Below are positions 7,990 to 15,431 of a stretch of 36,945 nucleotides of DNA, one piece after another (within the stretch, counting starts at the first letter, position 1; the number at the start of each line of letters is the position of its first letter). The stretch is from Aeriscardovia aeriphila. Lineage in GTDB: Bacteria > Actinomycetota > Actinomycetes > Actinomycetales > Bifidobacteriaceae. The stretch lies in NCBI GenBank assembly GCA_949290445.1, contig CASERW010000009.1, forward strand, positions 1 to 36,945, in the 5' to 3' direction. A program made the translations under genes and the position numbers. The notes under the pieces were generated by a model, which did not search any database, was not told the DNA's origin, and was given only the letters and a program-made list of their open reading frames with translations.

Positions 7990-8682
7990 CTAGAAGAGCT
8001 GATGCTCGTCCAAGCGATGCCTGCGTTCCTGCCAATCGGGAAGGTATGCTTGCATGCGCTCACGGAACTCTTTTCCGTGCCCAGAAACCCACAGATGGGT
8101 CATTTCATGGACGATGATGAGTTCGGTAAGGTCTTCGTCAAGCTCGCCCAGCACGAGGTTCAAGCGGATAATCCCCGTGTTGACGGTGCACGAACCCCAG
8201 CGCGAGCTCATTAAACGGTAGCGGATTGCCGTCGGGCGCTTGCCGATAATCAGCGTCCAGTGTGGCAAAAGGCGGGCCAGGCGTTCGTCGAGCACTTCTC
8301 GCGCAGCTTTCTTGCGCTCGTCACTCCAATGGCGAGTGTCAATGCTCTTGCCTTCGAGAAGGTTGCTGTTGTAGCGGGCTCGCCACATTTCAATCCATGC
8401 GCGACGACGAGAGACGAGGGCTGCGATCTCGGCGGACGGCATTTTCAGAGGAGCGGAAATTTCCAAATGCCCATCAGGGCCTTTAATACGCAAATATGCA
8501 TTGCGAATCGGCTTACGCAGCAGGGTAACAGAGTAGCCTTCAATCTCCACAACTTGTGCAGGGCGGGCTGAACGGCTGCGAGGTGCATTCCGGCGTGCTG
8601 CTTGTTCGCGAGAGGGGCGCTCCCCTGGCTGATGCACTGAGTTGAGAGGATGTCGTTTTCCCGCTTCGCCCCAACCAAACAT
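7990..8682 (-). CDS. YgjP-like (DUF45) zinc metallopeptidase
   Basis: M48-like metal-dependent hydrolase of the YgjP/DUF45 type. In the longest frame the zinc motif HEMTH falls at 215-219, followed by GHGKEFRERM, which supplies the third ligand region; the family motif SSRWGSC is at 182-188. I chose the ATG at 8682 (230 residues) over 8751 because GGGGAGGG lies a few bases upstream of 8682, and the 23 extra residues have no ribosome binding site. The first 40 residues are basic and polar. The physiological substrate is unknown. It converges with the CNNM/CBS gene. Confidence 0.85.
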   Translation of the reverse strand: MFGWGEAGKRHPLNSVHQPGERPSREQAARRNAPRSRSARPAQVVEIEGYSVTLLRKPIRNAYLRIKGPDGHLEISAPLKMPSAEIAALVSRRRAWIEMWRARYNSNLLEGKSIDTRHWSDERKKAAREVLDERLARLLPHWTLIIGKRPTAIRYRLMSSRWGSCTVNTGIIRLNLVLGELDEDLTELIIVHEMTHLWVSGHGKEFRERMQAYLPDWQERRHRLDEHQLF

Positions 8683-8778
8683 GTGCCCTCCCCACTCTGC
8701 TTTGCTGTCGACACGCCTATAAGGCTTTATTGTAATCTGAAAGAGGCGCATTATTTCAACGTTTCGCCAGCGCTTTCA

Positions 8779-8806
8779 AAAATAACTGATTTTCTCAGGT
8801 TATTTT
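8779..8806. repeat. AT-rich inverted repeat upstream of the tRNA promoter
   Basis: AAAATAAC at 8779-8786 pairs with GTTATTTT at 8799-8806, continued by TGA/TCA around a short pyrimidine loop. It lies between the start of the YgjP-like gene and the tRNA promoter. It may be an operator or a weak terminator-like hairpin; nothing decides between them. Confidence 0.4.
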
Positions 8807-8807
8807 C

Positions 8808-8836
8808 TTGACGGATCGCGTGTTTCGAATTAATCT
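8808..8836 (+). promoter_or_regulatory. Predicted promoter of the tRNA-Ile/tRNA-Ala unit
   Basis: TTGACG (8808-8813), a 17-bp spacer, then TAATCT (8831-8836), about 39 bases ahead of tRNA-Ile. The spacing and sequence fit a sigma-70-type promoter. Confidence 0.5.
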
Positions 8837-8874
8837 TTTCTTTTGTTGTGATGTAACGCCTTGTTACACGCGAT

Positions 8875-8948
8875 GGGCTCATAGCTCAGCTGGTTAGAGC
8901 GCATCCCTGATAAGGATGAGGTCGGAGGTTCAAGTCCTCCTGAGCCCA
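8875..8948 (+). tRNA. tRNA-Ile (anticodon GAT)
   Basis: 74 bases. Acceptor arms GGGCTCA / TGAGCCC pair perfectly, with discriminator A at 8948. The D arm (GCTCAGCTGGTTAGAGC), anticodon loop CTGATAA and T arm GGAGG TTCAAGT CCTCC are all visible. The CCA end is not encoded in full. It stands 19 bases before tRNA-Ala, outside any rRNA operon. Confidence 0.95.
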
Positions 8949-8967
8949 CTCGATCGTTTGATCGTTC

Positions 8968-9040
8968 GGGGCTATAGCGCAGCTGGTAGCGCATCTGCTT
9001 TGCAAGCAGAGGGTCGCCGGTTCGAACCCGGCTAGCTCCA
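8968..9040 (+). tRNA. tRNA-Ala (anticodon TGC)
   Basis: 73 bases. Acceptor GGGGCTA / TAGCTCC pairs with one G-T, discriminator A at 9040. The anticodon loop TTTGCAA lies within the perfect stem CTGCT/AGCAG, and the T arm is CCGG TTCGAAC CCGG. It is followed by a hairpin terminator and then the accessory segment. Confidence 0.95.
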
Positions 9041-9046
9041 CTCTCA

Positions 9047-9075
9047 GCCACCTTCGGGTGGCCTTTTTGTTTTTC
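9047..9075 (+). terminator. Terminator of the tRNA unit
   Basis: GCCACC / GGTGGC stem with a TTCG tetraloop and two T-runs after it. Confidence 0.85.
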
Positions 9076-9221
9076 ACTACGTACTTGTTTTTGCGATAAA
9101 ATAAACGCACCATCACTGCTGATGTGACGATGACGATGCAATGGTTGCTTTCAAAAATGAAAAGTTGAGAGATTCCGAGTGAACATACCAAAAACCATCT
9201 CTATACATCATGAAGGAATCT

Positions 9222-9258
9222 CTATGTCATAATTTTGGTAAGGTCTATGTCATAATAC
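9222..9258 (+). repeat. Two CTATGTCATAAT repeats, 23-bp period
   Basis: CTATGTCATAATTTTGG starts at 9222 and a second copy, CTATGTCATAATAC, at 9245, exactly 23 bases later. They precede the acidic orphan gene and match the four-copy array at 10018-10103. Confidence 0.8.
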
Positions 9259-9341
9259 CGGTCATTTCGGCTGCCCAGACGGTTTGTTGGAGGTTCTCCG
9301 TGCGGGTGATTTATTCGGAAGGAGAGCGAGGAAATGTAAAG

Positions 9342-9689
9342 ATGAGATTTATTCTGATCCGCGATTTGAGTGATCTTGATTTCTATGGATACATTCCTGA
9401 AACTTTCAATGCAAGCGAAAAACAAATTGAATCGTTTGAACTTGATGAGAAGGACGAAGATCTCCTAGATAAGGACTTTATCAATCCTGTCAATGATCTT
9501 TGCCATTCACTCATTGATCTCATGGATGTTGACTATCTCAATTCAGCACAATGCAAGCTCTTACTTGGATGGCTTCAGCAACGTCTCACACATTCCATTG
9601 AACCACGTTTAAAGACAATTTACACCGTACTTATTCGGTTTGCTAAGGCGGCTATTGATTTACAAACAGGAATAGTGTTTGATCTGTAG
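9342..9689 (+). CDS. Acidic protein of unknown function, immunity-like
   Basis: A 115-residue cytoplasmic-looking protein starting at ATG 9342 with gagg about 11 bases upstream; the open frame extends to 9210, but that part covers the repeats. It is acidic in the middle (ELDEKDEDLLDKD) and ends in LRFAKAAIDLQTGIVFDL-like sequence (LIRFAKAAIDLQTGIVFDL). The helical pattern WLQQRLTHSIEPRLKTIYTVL and the closing strand recall immunity proteins of polymorphic toxins, but that is an impression, not a match. No toxin gene is adjacent. The AT-rich composition differs from the housekeeping genes to its left and suggests transfer. Confidence 0.6.
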   Translation: MRFILIRDLSDLDFYGYIPETFNASEKQIESFELDEKDEDLLDKDFINPVNDLCHSLIDLMDVDYLNSAQCKLLLGWLQQRLTHSIEPRLKTIYTVLIRFAKAAIDLQTGIVFDL

Positions 9690-9816
9690 AATAGGAAAAA
9701 TGCGATCTTCCTACGATTTTATAGGAACATTCTGGAATAGAAGACCTGCTAACTGTATAGATAAATCCGAAGCTTCTATCAAGGTACAAAAAAATCAGAC
9801 GCAATCCACCACTCTC

Positions 9817-9859
9817 CTCACTCCGAGTTTTTCAAAAAAATTGAGAAATTCGGAGTGAG
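9817..9859. repeat. Inverted repeat, CTCACTCCGA arms
   Basis: CTCACTCCGA (9817-9826) pairs perfectly with TCGGAGTGAG (9850-9859) around an A-rich 23-base centre that can pair partly. A related half (ATTCCGAGTGA) occurs near 9172. Confidence 0.8.
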
Positions 9860-9917
9860 GTATTTCTCATATCGTGCAGAACATTGGAATATCAACGTTT
9901 ATAAGCTGTACCTCCGG

Positions 9918-9954
9918 ACTCCGAGAAATTCAATTTTATTAAAAATCTCGGAGT
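9918..9954. repeat. Inverted repeat, ACTCCGAGA arms
   Basis: ACTCCGAGA (9918-9926) pairs perfectly with TCTCGGAGT (9946-9954) around an AT-rich 19-base loop. It shares its core with the hairpin about 100 bases to the left. Confidence 0.8.
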
Positions 9955-10017
9955 TGGCATTGAAACTGGTACTTTCTCGCGTCTCTCTACCTTCGCAGTG
10001 AACAGCTTCCTCCATTG

Positions 10018-10103
10018 CTATGTCATGATCTCGGGCGCTCCTATGTCATAATTATGGGCGACCCTATGTCATAATTTTGGGGAAGCCTATGTCATAATTA
10101 TGG
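10018..10103 (+). repeat. Four CTATGTCATAATTWTGG repeats, exact 23-bp period
   Basis: Copies start at 10018 (CTATGTCATGATCTCGG, diverged), 10041, 10064 and 10087. The unit is a 17-base core plus a variable 6-base linker. The core contains the palindromic piece CATAATTATG in the best copies. The array ends about 85 bases before the DUF4143 ATPase gene; an iteron-like operator is likely. Confidence 0.85.
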
Positions 10104-10187
10104 TAATCTTGTTGTGTTTCCCCCTCATTCAGGCAGAGCAGACCAGAGAAGCCTATGAAGGTAAAACTATGAGAGAAAAGAGGGCCC

Positions 10188-11369
10188 ATGGGAAAAGTAG
10201 ATCGCATGATTCCACGCGCAATCTCTTCCGCAGCGCAGCAAAGGCTAGCGTGGTACCCTATTCTCTCGCTCACCGGCCCTCGCCAAAGCGGTAAGTCCAC
10301 CTTACTGAAGTCTCTCTTCCCCGATTATGAGTATGTTAATCTCGAGAATCCCACTACTCGAGCCTTGGCCAGTGAGGACCCTATTGGTTTCCTTCGCAAT
10401 AAAAGACAGCACCTCATCATTGACGAAGCTCAGTACGTTCCTGAACTGTTTTCTGTAGTTCAAGTTCTTTCTGATGAGCGCAATGAAAATGGGCAATACA
10501 TTCTTTCAGGCTCACAGAACTTCCTGCTGTTAAAGCAGATTAAACAGTCGCTTGCAGGAAGAGTAAGCCTGCTGAAGCTCCTCCCTCTTTCCTATCATGA
10601 GCTTTCTTCGCTTGACGAGCCTCCTTCTCTTGACCTTGCTTGCTTGCAAGGCGGATACCCTCGCCTCTACGATTCCCGCATTAACCCTTCAATTTTCTTC
10701 GGCGATTACCTCGAAACCTATATTGAGCGTGACATCTCTGGTTTCATGGATGTTCGCGATTCCCGATCATTCCGAACTTTTCTCGGCTTGTGCGCAACAA
10801 ACGCTGGTAATCTTGTGAATTTCAGCAATCTTGCCCGTGACACAGGAATAGCTTTCCGTACTGCTCAATCATGGCTCTCGTTGCTGGAATCCAGTTATAT
10901 TACGTTTTCCTTGCAGCCTTGGTTTTCCAATATTGGCAAGAGATTAACAAAAACGCCAAAACTCTACTTCTATGACACTGGGCTTCTGTGCTACCTTCTG
11001 GGAATCCGCACACAGGAACAACTTCGCACGAGCCCTTTTGCAGGAGCGATTTTTGAGAATTTCATTGTCTCGGAAACCTTGAAAAACTACTACAACCGAG
11101 GAGAACGGCCTGAACTGTATTTCTATCGCGATGATTCCAAAGTAGAAGTTGACCTTCTTGATTTCACTGACCCTGCGAATCGTCGTTTATATGAAATCAA
11201 AACGTCTCAAACCTATCATTCTCGTTTAGCTCGAGCTGTTATCTCCATTGGAGATGCTCTCAGCATCCCTGCGCAAGGCCGTATTGTGCTCTACCAAGGT
11301 GACGAAGAACTTCAGTCTTCTACTCATACTGTCATGACCGCAAATCATTACCTTTCGCAGCTTATGTAA
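10188..11369 (+). CDS. AAA ATPase with DUF4143 domain
   Basis: A 393-residue COG1373-type ATPase. Walker A is GPRQSGKST (30-38), Walker B is LIIDEAQ (76-82), and a sensor-like ILSGSQNF follows (about 106). The second half has the DUF4143 pattern: YIERDISGFMDVRDSRSF, then LYFYDTGLLCYLLGI, FENFIVSETLKNYY and FYRDDSKVEVDLL (PD-(D/E)XK-like nuclease fold in some family models). The first ATG (10188) is used; an internal ATG (10206, MIPRAIS) is the usual family start. The role of these ATPases is not settled; they are frequent in accessory DNA of gut and oral bacteria. It is monocistronic and preceded by the 23-bp repeat array. Confidence 0.9.
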   Translation: MGKVDRMIPRAISSAAQQRLAWYPILSLTGPRQSGKSTLLKSLFPDYEYVNLENPTTRALASEDPIGFLRNKRQHLIIDEAQYVPELFSVVQVLSDERNENGQYILSGSQNFLLLKQIKQSLAGRVSLLKLLPLSYHELSSLDEPPSLDLACLQGGYPRLYDSRINPSIFFGDYLETYIERDISGFMDVRDSRSFRTFLGLCATNAGNLVNFSNLARDTGIAFRTAQSWLSLLESSYITFSLQPWFSNIGKRLTKTPKLYFYDTGLLCYLLGIRTQEQLRTSPFAGAIFENFIVSETLKNYYNRGERPELYFYRDDSKVEVDLLDFTDPANRRLYEIKTSQTYHSRLARAVISIGDALSIPAQGRIVLYQGDEELQSSTHTVMTANHYLSQLM

Positions 11370-11528
11370 ATCGCTGTGATTTCAAGAAGTCATATACCCT
11401 ACGCAACTATACCCAAATTTTATACTGTTAATAGGGTAATAAACAATATATACAGGAATAGAATAAGATTAAACCTTCAAACAGGAGGCGTGTTTCGATC
11501 AACGCAGATCGACTAAGGAGGCCATGAG

Positions 11529-11837
11529 ATGAACATTTCATGGCGAAAGAGGGTGGGCGCAGGAATCTGCTCTGCGCTCATTGCAATTACACCGATGGCA
11601 AGTGCATTTGCAACAGTAGTTTACCCAAGTGTTGGATGAAAGTGGGATTACGGAACCCACGGTCTGTACGAAGCTTGGTCCATTTATGAACATCCAACAA
11701 GAGATCACAAAGCGAGCGTTTCATCATGGACTAAGAATTTCTCCAGCCAATGTGTAATTAAGAAAACAAAAGCAGAAGCTCATATTTGGTGGTATACCGG
11801 CAGAGCAACCATGAATTATGGTTTATGCGATGAATAA
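11529..11837 (+). pseudogene. Lactococcin-972-type bacteriocin gene with in-frame TGA
   Basis: Reading from ATG 11529 (aaggagg at 11515-11521) gives a 102-residue frame broken only by TGA at codon 37 (11637-11639). The first 28 residues form a signal peptide (KRVGAGICSALIAITPM, then ASAFA). The part after the stop, KWDYGTHGLYEAWSIYEH then PTRDHKASVSSW, is the lactococcin-972 pattern: aromatic/Gly start, YSxYxHPTxxHxATV-like core. From memory, family members have a Gly-rich run before the KW/TW, so TGA is one base from GGA. The two downstream genes are the expected partners. As read, only a 36-residue leader peptide would be made. Confidence 0.8.
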
Positions 11838-11881
11838 GCTACCGCCAGCAGTATAGAACTTCTCAAATAAAAGGCATAACA

Positions 11882-13897
11882 ATGGGTTTTCGAAGGGTCA
11901 TTTGCATCGTATCAGCATTGACAATGTTTGCCATATTGCTCATCTCCTACCTCAACATTGCAAGTAATGAAATGTTTTATCCACTAGGAACGCAATATTC
12001 AACAACACTTGTCACCAATTCCGTAGATCCTCCGGTAGCACGAAAAATAATTCAAGAAGCTGCTGAAGCATCACATAATGCCGTATATTTGATGAAAACT
12101 GACCCTTCAAACCCTCAACAGAATATTGTTATCTACAACATCACAAATGCTCCAGAAACACGTGGGAAAACCTCTGATTTACATCTCCTCATTCCCACTC
12201 GTCATGCCGTTTTGAAAAGTAATGCTGATCTGAGTTCTCTTTCATTATCTGGAGAATATTATTTCCCCAATCGACAATCTTGCTCACTGTTTAGTCAACA
12301 AATAAAAAAATCAGGTATTACGACTCTTAATATGTGCGCTGAGAATACAGAGCATCGATGGCTCATTACTGCAAGCAATGGAATGAACTCTGTTATCGTT
12401 GTTCTTGCCCTCAGCCTTCTCAGTACCGCCTTAGCATGGGCATGTGAAGGAAGCCTCGCTAAATCCCAACAAATCCGCCTGATGAACGGAACACCTGTTC
12501 CTCTTATTTGCTTACAAGATACTGTTTCTTTCACTGTTCCTTATTGTGCAACCGCTTTGGTCTGCTATGTCTTCACCCTCATAGCAATCAAAGTGACTAC
12601 TCAAGCTGATTCAAGTTTCCGGCTCGTTGCAACCCAAGCCTTAGGAACAATGACTCTTCTCTCAATATTTCTCTTCCTTTTCACAGGCACTGCATCACTC
12701 CTCCTTCACCCTCGGGTTATGCAACTTGCACACCGTGACAATAATGAACACCTTGCGCAATATGGAAGCAGTGCATTTTCCTTGGTGTGCTTCATTCTGA
12801 TCCTCATATCGCTTCCCGCAACAGTAGCTTCAGTGCGTTTCTCTTCGCAAGAATATGCGAATGCTGCTCGTTGGGCTTCGGTAAAAAATGCAGTTAGTGT
12901 ACAGACCACCCAATCTGGCCTCAGCGATGAGTATGCTCCGTCGTTCGTCTCTCTCTACCATGACCTTGCTCAGCTGAAGCAAACTGCTATCAGCGAGTCA
13001 ATTGCCACAATGGTGCTACCGTCTCGCTATGTTCAGCGCGCGCAAGAAAAAACACATGTCACTATCCCAGATGGATATTCCGACATTGTGATTACCAATA
13101 GAACATTCTTGGACACAATGAAGCTCCCTGAGAGCAACCTCATCCCACTTTCTTCTCATAACGCCAGTAAAACTGTCCAATCTGCTATATTTGCGCAACT
13201 TGAGCAATATAACAGAGTGTGGGGCAAGAAAAACTCCAATCTCCACCTCGAAAAGAAGGTGTATGAGTGGAAAGGTTCTCCCTCTTTCCCTGTTCTTGGT
13301 GGAGTAAACGCGACAGATCCTCAGCAAATTACATCTTCTTCTCATCCTTTGCTTGTCGTTCTCGATACGGCAGATGAATTTGAGTTGGGGTCGGGTTTTA
13401 TTCCTGCTGGTATCAGTCAAGGTACAGTTTTCTTCACCGATAAAGTTCCGTTAAATGCCGCTCTCGTGCGTTATCAGTTGCAGCCTGCTGTCTCCACTAC
13501 TCTTCCCGTTGCTCAATCTGCACTGTTAGAGGCACAACGCATGTCGCAGGAGATTATCACTGGCATTGTAGCGATTATCATTGCCGCTCTTACCTTGTTG
13601 CTTAATGTTGTTCAAGCAACATGGATTTGGGCGCAACAACGGCGAAATTCCATTTTCTTGCGGATGACATCTGGCGAAACACGAGTTCGCATTCTCTTGC
13701 CTCATGTGTGTTTGCACGCCCTTGTTCTTTCGCTGATCGCCCTTGGCTTCTCCTTCACTTGGCAGTGGCATAATGCCTTTTCTTCGCCACTGATAATGCT
13801 GAGCATAATCGTTCTCTCTTACGTGTTCGTTGATGTATGTACTCATTCCTATCAATGCGATCAAGTGGTGAAGAGAACGATTACTCGCCAAGAATAG
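11882..13897 (+). CDS. Lactococcin-972-associated membrane protein (DUF1430-like)
   Basis: A 671-residue integral membrane protein. One N-terminal membrane segment (about 5-25) is followed by an extracytoplasmic region (about 26-165). Four membrane segments lie between 168 and 320, then a large loop, and three more segments after 550. This topology and the position between bacteriocin gene and ABC ATPase match the 'bacteriocin-associated integral membrane protein' of lactococcin-972 loci, which resembles a MacB/FtsX-type permease and is thought to act in export and/or immunity. The gene is fully open although the bacteriocin gene is interrupted. A TGATAATCT copy lies inside (13552). Confidence 0.8.
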   Translation: MGFRRVICIVSALTMFAILLISYLNIASNEMFYPLGTQYSTTLVTNSVDPPVARKIIQEAAEASHNAVYLMKTDPSNPQQNIVIYNITNAPETRGKTSDLHLLIPTRHAVLKSNADLSSLSLSGEYYFPNRQSCSLFSQQIKKSGITTLNMCAENTEHRWLITASNGMNSVIVVLALSLLSTALAWACEGSLAKSQQIRLMNGTPVPLICLQDTVSFTVPYCATALVCYVFTLIAIKVTTQADSSFRLVATQALGTMTLLSIFLFLFTGTASLLLHPRVMQLAHRDNNEHLAQYGSSAFSLVCFILILISLPATVASVRFSSQEYANAARWASVKNAVSVQTTQSGLSDEYAPSFVSLYHDLAQLKQTAISESIATMVLPSRYVQRAQEKTHVTIPDGYSDIVITNRTFLDTMKLPESNLIPLSSHNASKTVQSAIFAQLEQYNRVWGKKNSNLHLEKKVYEWKGSPSFPVLGGVNATDPQQITSSSHPLLVVLDTADEFELGSGFIPAGISQGTVFFTDKVPLNAALVRYQLQPAVSTTLPVAQSALLEAQRMSQEIITGIVAIIIAALTLLLNVVQATWIWAQQRRNSIFLRMTSGETRVRILLPHVCLHALVLSLIALGFSFTWQWHNAFSSPLIMLSIIVLSYVFVDVCTHSYQCDQVVKRTITRQE

Positions 13898-13956
13898 CGT
13901 GAGCAGCAGCACATTACTTGTTTTCAGTACTATTTCAAGAAATTCGAGGAATCGTT

Positions 13957-14574
13957 ATGACAATCTCAATCAATGATGTGAGCTATCGTATCGGCGAGCG
14001 CGAGCTCTTTTCTCATCTCACTTTCCATTGTGAGCCAGGAAAAATGATTGCCCTTGCTGGGCCTTCCGGTAGCGGGAAAACTACACTACTCTCCATTGCT
14101 GGGTTGTTATTACCTCCAACTTCCGGGTCGGTAAGTTTAGGGCATCTGCAGCGCTGGTCTCGTCACAATAGAAGGGCTTTTTGGAAAGATCAAGCTGCCT
14201 TTATCTACCAGGATTATGGGATCATTGAACAAGAGAAGGTGATATACAACGTCACTTTCCACCATCATCTCCACGCTACGGATGCGCAAAGGCTTGCAGA
14301 TATTTTGGTATCAGTCGGCTTACAAGGGAAGGAAAATGAGCGTGCGATTTCCCTCTCTGGTGGCGAAAAACAGCGTGTTGGCATAGCTCGAGCTTTGTGG
14401 AAGAAGGCACGATATATATTTGCCGATGAACCTACAGCTAGCCTTGATGCAGGAAACCGCGAGATTGTCACTTCTTTACTTCGCAAAGCTGCCGATGATG
14501 GCGCCTGCATTCTGGTTTCTACTCACGACGAAAATCTCATTGCAGCGTGCGACCAAGTAGTCCGGCTGGAGTGA
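13957..14574 (+). CDS. ABC transporter ATPase of the bacteriocin locus
   Basis: A 205-residue ABC ATPase. Walker A is GPSGSGKTT, the Q-loop region IYQDYGIIEQEKV, the signature LSGGEKQRVGIARAL, Walker B YIFADEPTASLD, and the switch His is in STHDENL. I start it at ATG 13957 (MTISINDVSYRIGE) with agga upstream, not at the in-frame ATG 13918. It is short for the family but complete. It follows the membrane protein after 59 bases and should form a transporter with it, exporting the bacteriocin or conferring self-protection. Assignment to the lactococcin-972 locus rests on neighbours. Confidence 0.88.
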   Translation: MTISINDVSYRIGERELFSHLTFHCEPGKMIALAGPSGSGKTTLLSIAGLLLPPTSGSVSLGHLQRWSRHNRRAFWKDQAAFIYQDYGIIEQEKVIYNVTFHHHLHATDAQRLADILVSVGLQGKENERAISLSGGEKQRVGIARALWKKARYIFADEPTASLDAGNREIVTSLLRKAADDGACILVSTHDENLIAACDQVVRLE

Positions 14575-14615
14575 GAGGCCTTTCTCCGAGCGCGAACAGA
14601 GGCGAGAAACAATGT

Positions 14616-14672
14616 TGACACCGTGTCACAGCTGAGGTAAATTCATTCAGGTTCAAAAGTGACACAGTGTCA
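14616..14672 (+). promoter_or_regulatory. Two TGACACNGTGTCA operators with promoter
   Basis: Two perfect 13-bp palindromes, TGACACCGTGTCA (14616-14628) and TGACACAGTGTCA (14660-14672), 44 bases apart centre to centre. The first overlaps a TTGACA (14615-14620) that has TAAATT 17 bases downstream (14638-14643). A repressor bound here would cover the promoter of the TetR gene. From memory, the heme-sensing HrtR of Lactococcus binds a very similar GACAC/GTGTC palindrome. Confidence 0.8.
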
Positions 14673-14711
14673 CCTTTGTTGTGCTGCAAGCGTTGACGAG
14701 AAAGGAGAGAT

Positions 14712-15311
14712 ATGCCATCATCCACATTCCTCAACCTTCCTGCGCAAAAGAAGGCGAGGGTGGAACAAGCACTCCTCGATGAGTTTTCTCGCGTACCCCT
14801 CTCCCAGGCACAGGTGAGCAACATCGTTGCACAAGCTCAGATCGCCCGCGGAGCTTTTTACCGCTATTTCGACGACCTGAACGACGCTTACCGTTACCTT
14901 CTGTGCCAGGCTCTTCGTGATTTACACCACGACCTTCCTAGCTCCGCACCACGTAGCAAAGCCCAGGAAAGCGAAACCCCGAGCGGCGAAGAGGGTTCAA
15001 CCGCACGAGAGGATGCGGCGAAGCAGAATCAGCAGGCTGATAATCTCGAGAAACTCAAGCTCAGCGCATACCAGCAAGCCCAAGCTTTCGTCGAGCAGGC
15101 CCAACTAAGCCGTTATTACCAGCTGATGTACTGGTATTACCACGAGAACAATGCGAGCTTTACCCCCAGCAGCTTTCAACCTGAAGAGAGCCCTACAACT
15201 TGGGCTATCGCAACGCTGTCCCACGCGACCATTCGCGAATGCTTGCTTGATCGCGAAAACGCGCACCTCTACCTAGCTCGGTTCCGCGAGGCTTTAGAGC
15301 ACGTGAAATAG
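14712..15311 (+). CDS. TetR-family regulator, HrtR-like
   Basis: A 199-residue TetR-type repressor. The N-terminal helix-turn-helix is visible as RVEQALLDEFSRVPLSQAQVS, NIVAQAQIARGAFYRYF and DDLNDAYRYL (about 15-65). Residues 78-110 are an unusual polar insert rich in Ser, Glu and Gln that includes a TGATAATCT copy (15038, read as ADNLEKL). The rest is the helical ligand domain. It is the first gene of a TetR/permease/ATPase operon in the same order as hrtR-hrtB-hrtA, and its promoter carries two palindromes. I infer heme or another toxic small molecule as inducer. The family is secure, the ligand is not. Confidence 0.8.
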   Translation: MPSSTFLNLPAQKKARVEQALLDEFSRVPLSQAQVSNIVAQAQIARGAFYRYFDDLNDAYRYLLCQALRDLHHDLPSSAPRSKAQESETPSGEEGSTAREDAAKQNQQADNLEKLKLSAYQQAQAFVEQAQLSRYYQLMYWYYHENNASFTPSSFQPEESPTTWAIATLSHATIRECLLDRENAHLYLARFREALEHVK

Positions 15312-15431
15312 CGGGCGCCTTCAGCTCGACATCCGCAGAGCTTGGCGGCCACACACGTTTCCCATTAGTCGAATTCGTTTCGGCTCCACATTCGTTATCG
15401 TTCATCGTTTTACCCCTACAAAGGAGCTTTC

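Larger units (their letters stand above)
9690..10187. other. AT-rich non-coding stretch with hairpins and repeats
   Basis: 498 bases without a plausible gene. It holds two inverted repeats sharing the ACTCCGAG core (9817-9859 and 9918-9954), the four-copy 23-bp-period array (10018-10103) and the start region of the AAA ATPase gene. It may be a remnant of mobile DNA or a dense regulatory region. Confidence 0.6.

Noticed and set aside
8968..9040. Attachment site of an integrated element at tRNA-Ala
   Set aside because: No second copy of the tRNA 3' end and no integrase gene were found in the window.
8830..9191. Minus-strand open frames of about 100 codons across the tRNA genes
   Set aside because: They translate tRNA sequence; phrases such as AGFEPATLCLQSRC are a known artefact of antisense tRNA reading.
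11637..11639. TGA recoded as selenocysteine or read as tryptophan
   Set aside because: No SECIS-like element was seen, the position is not a redox site in the family, and other genes here use TGA as a normal stop.
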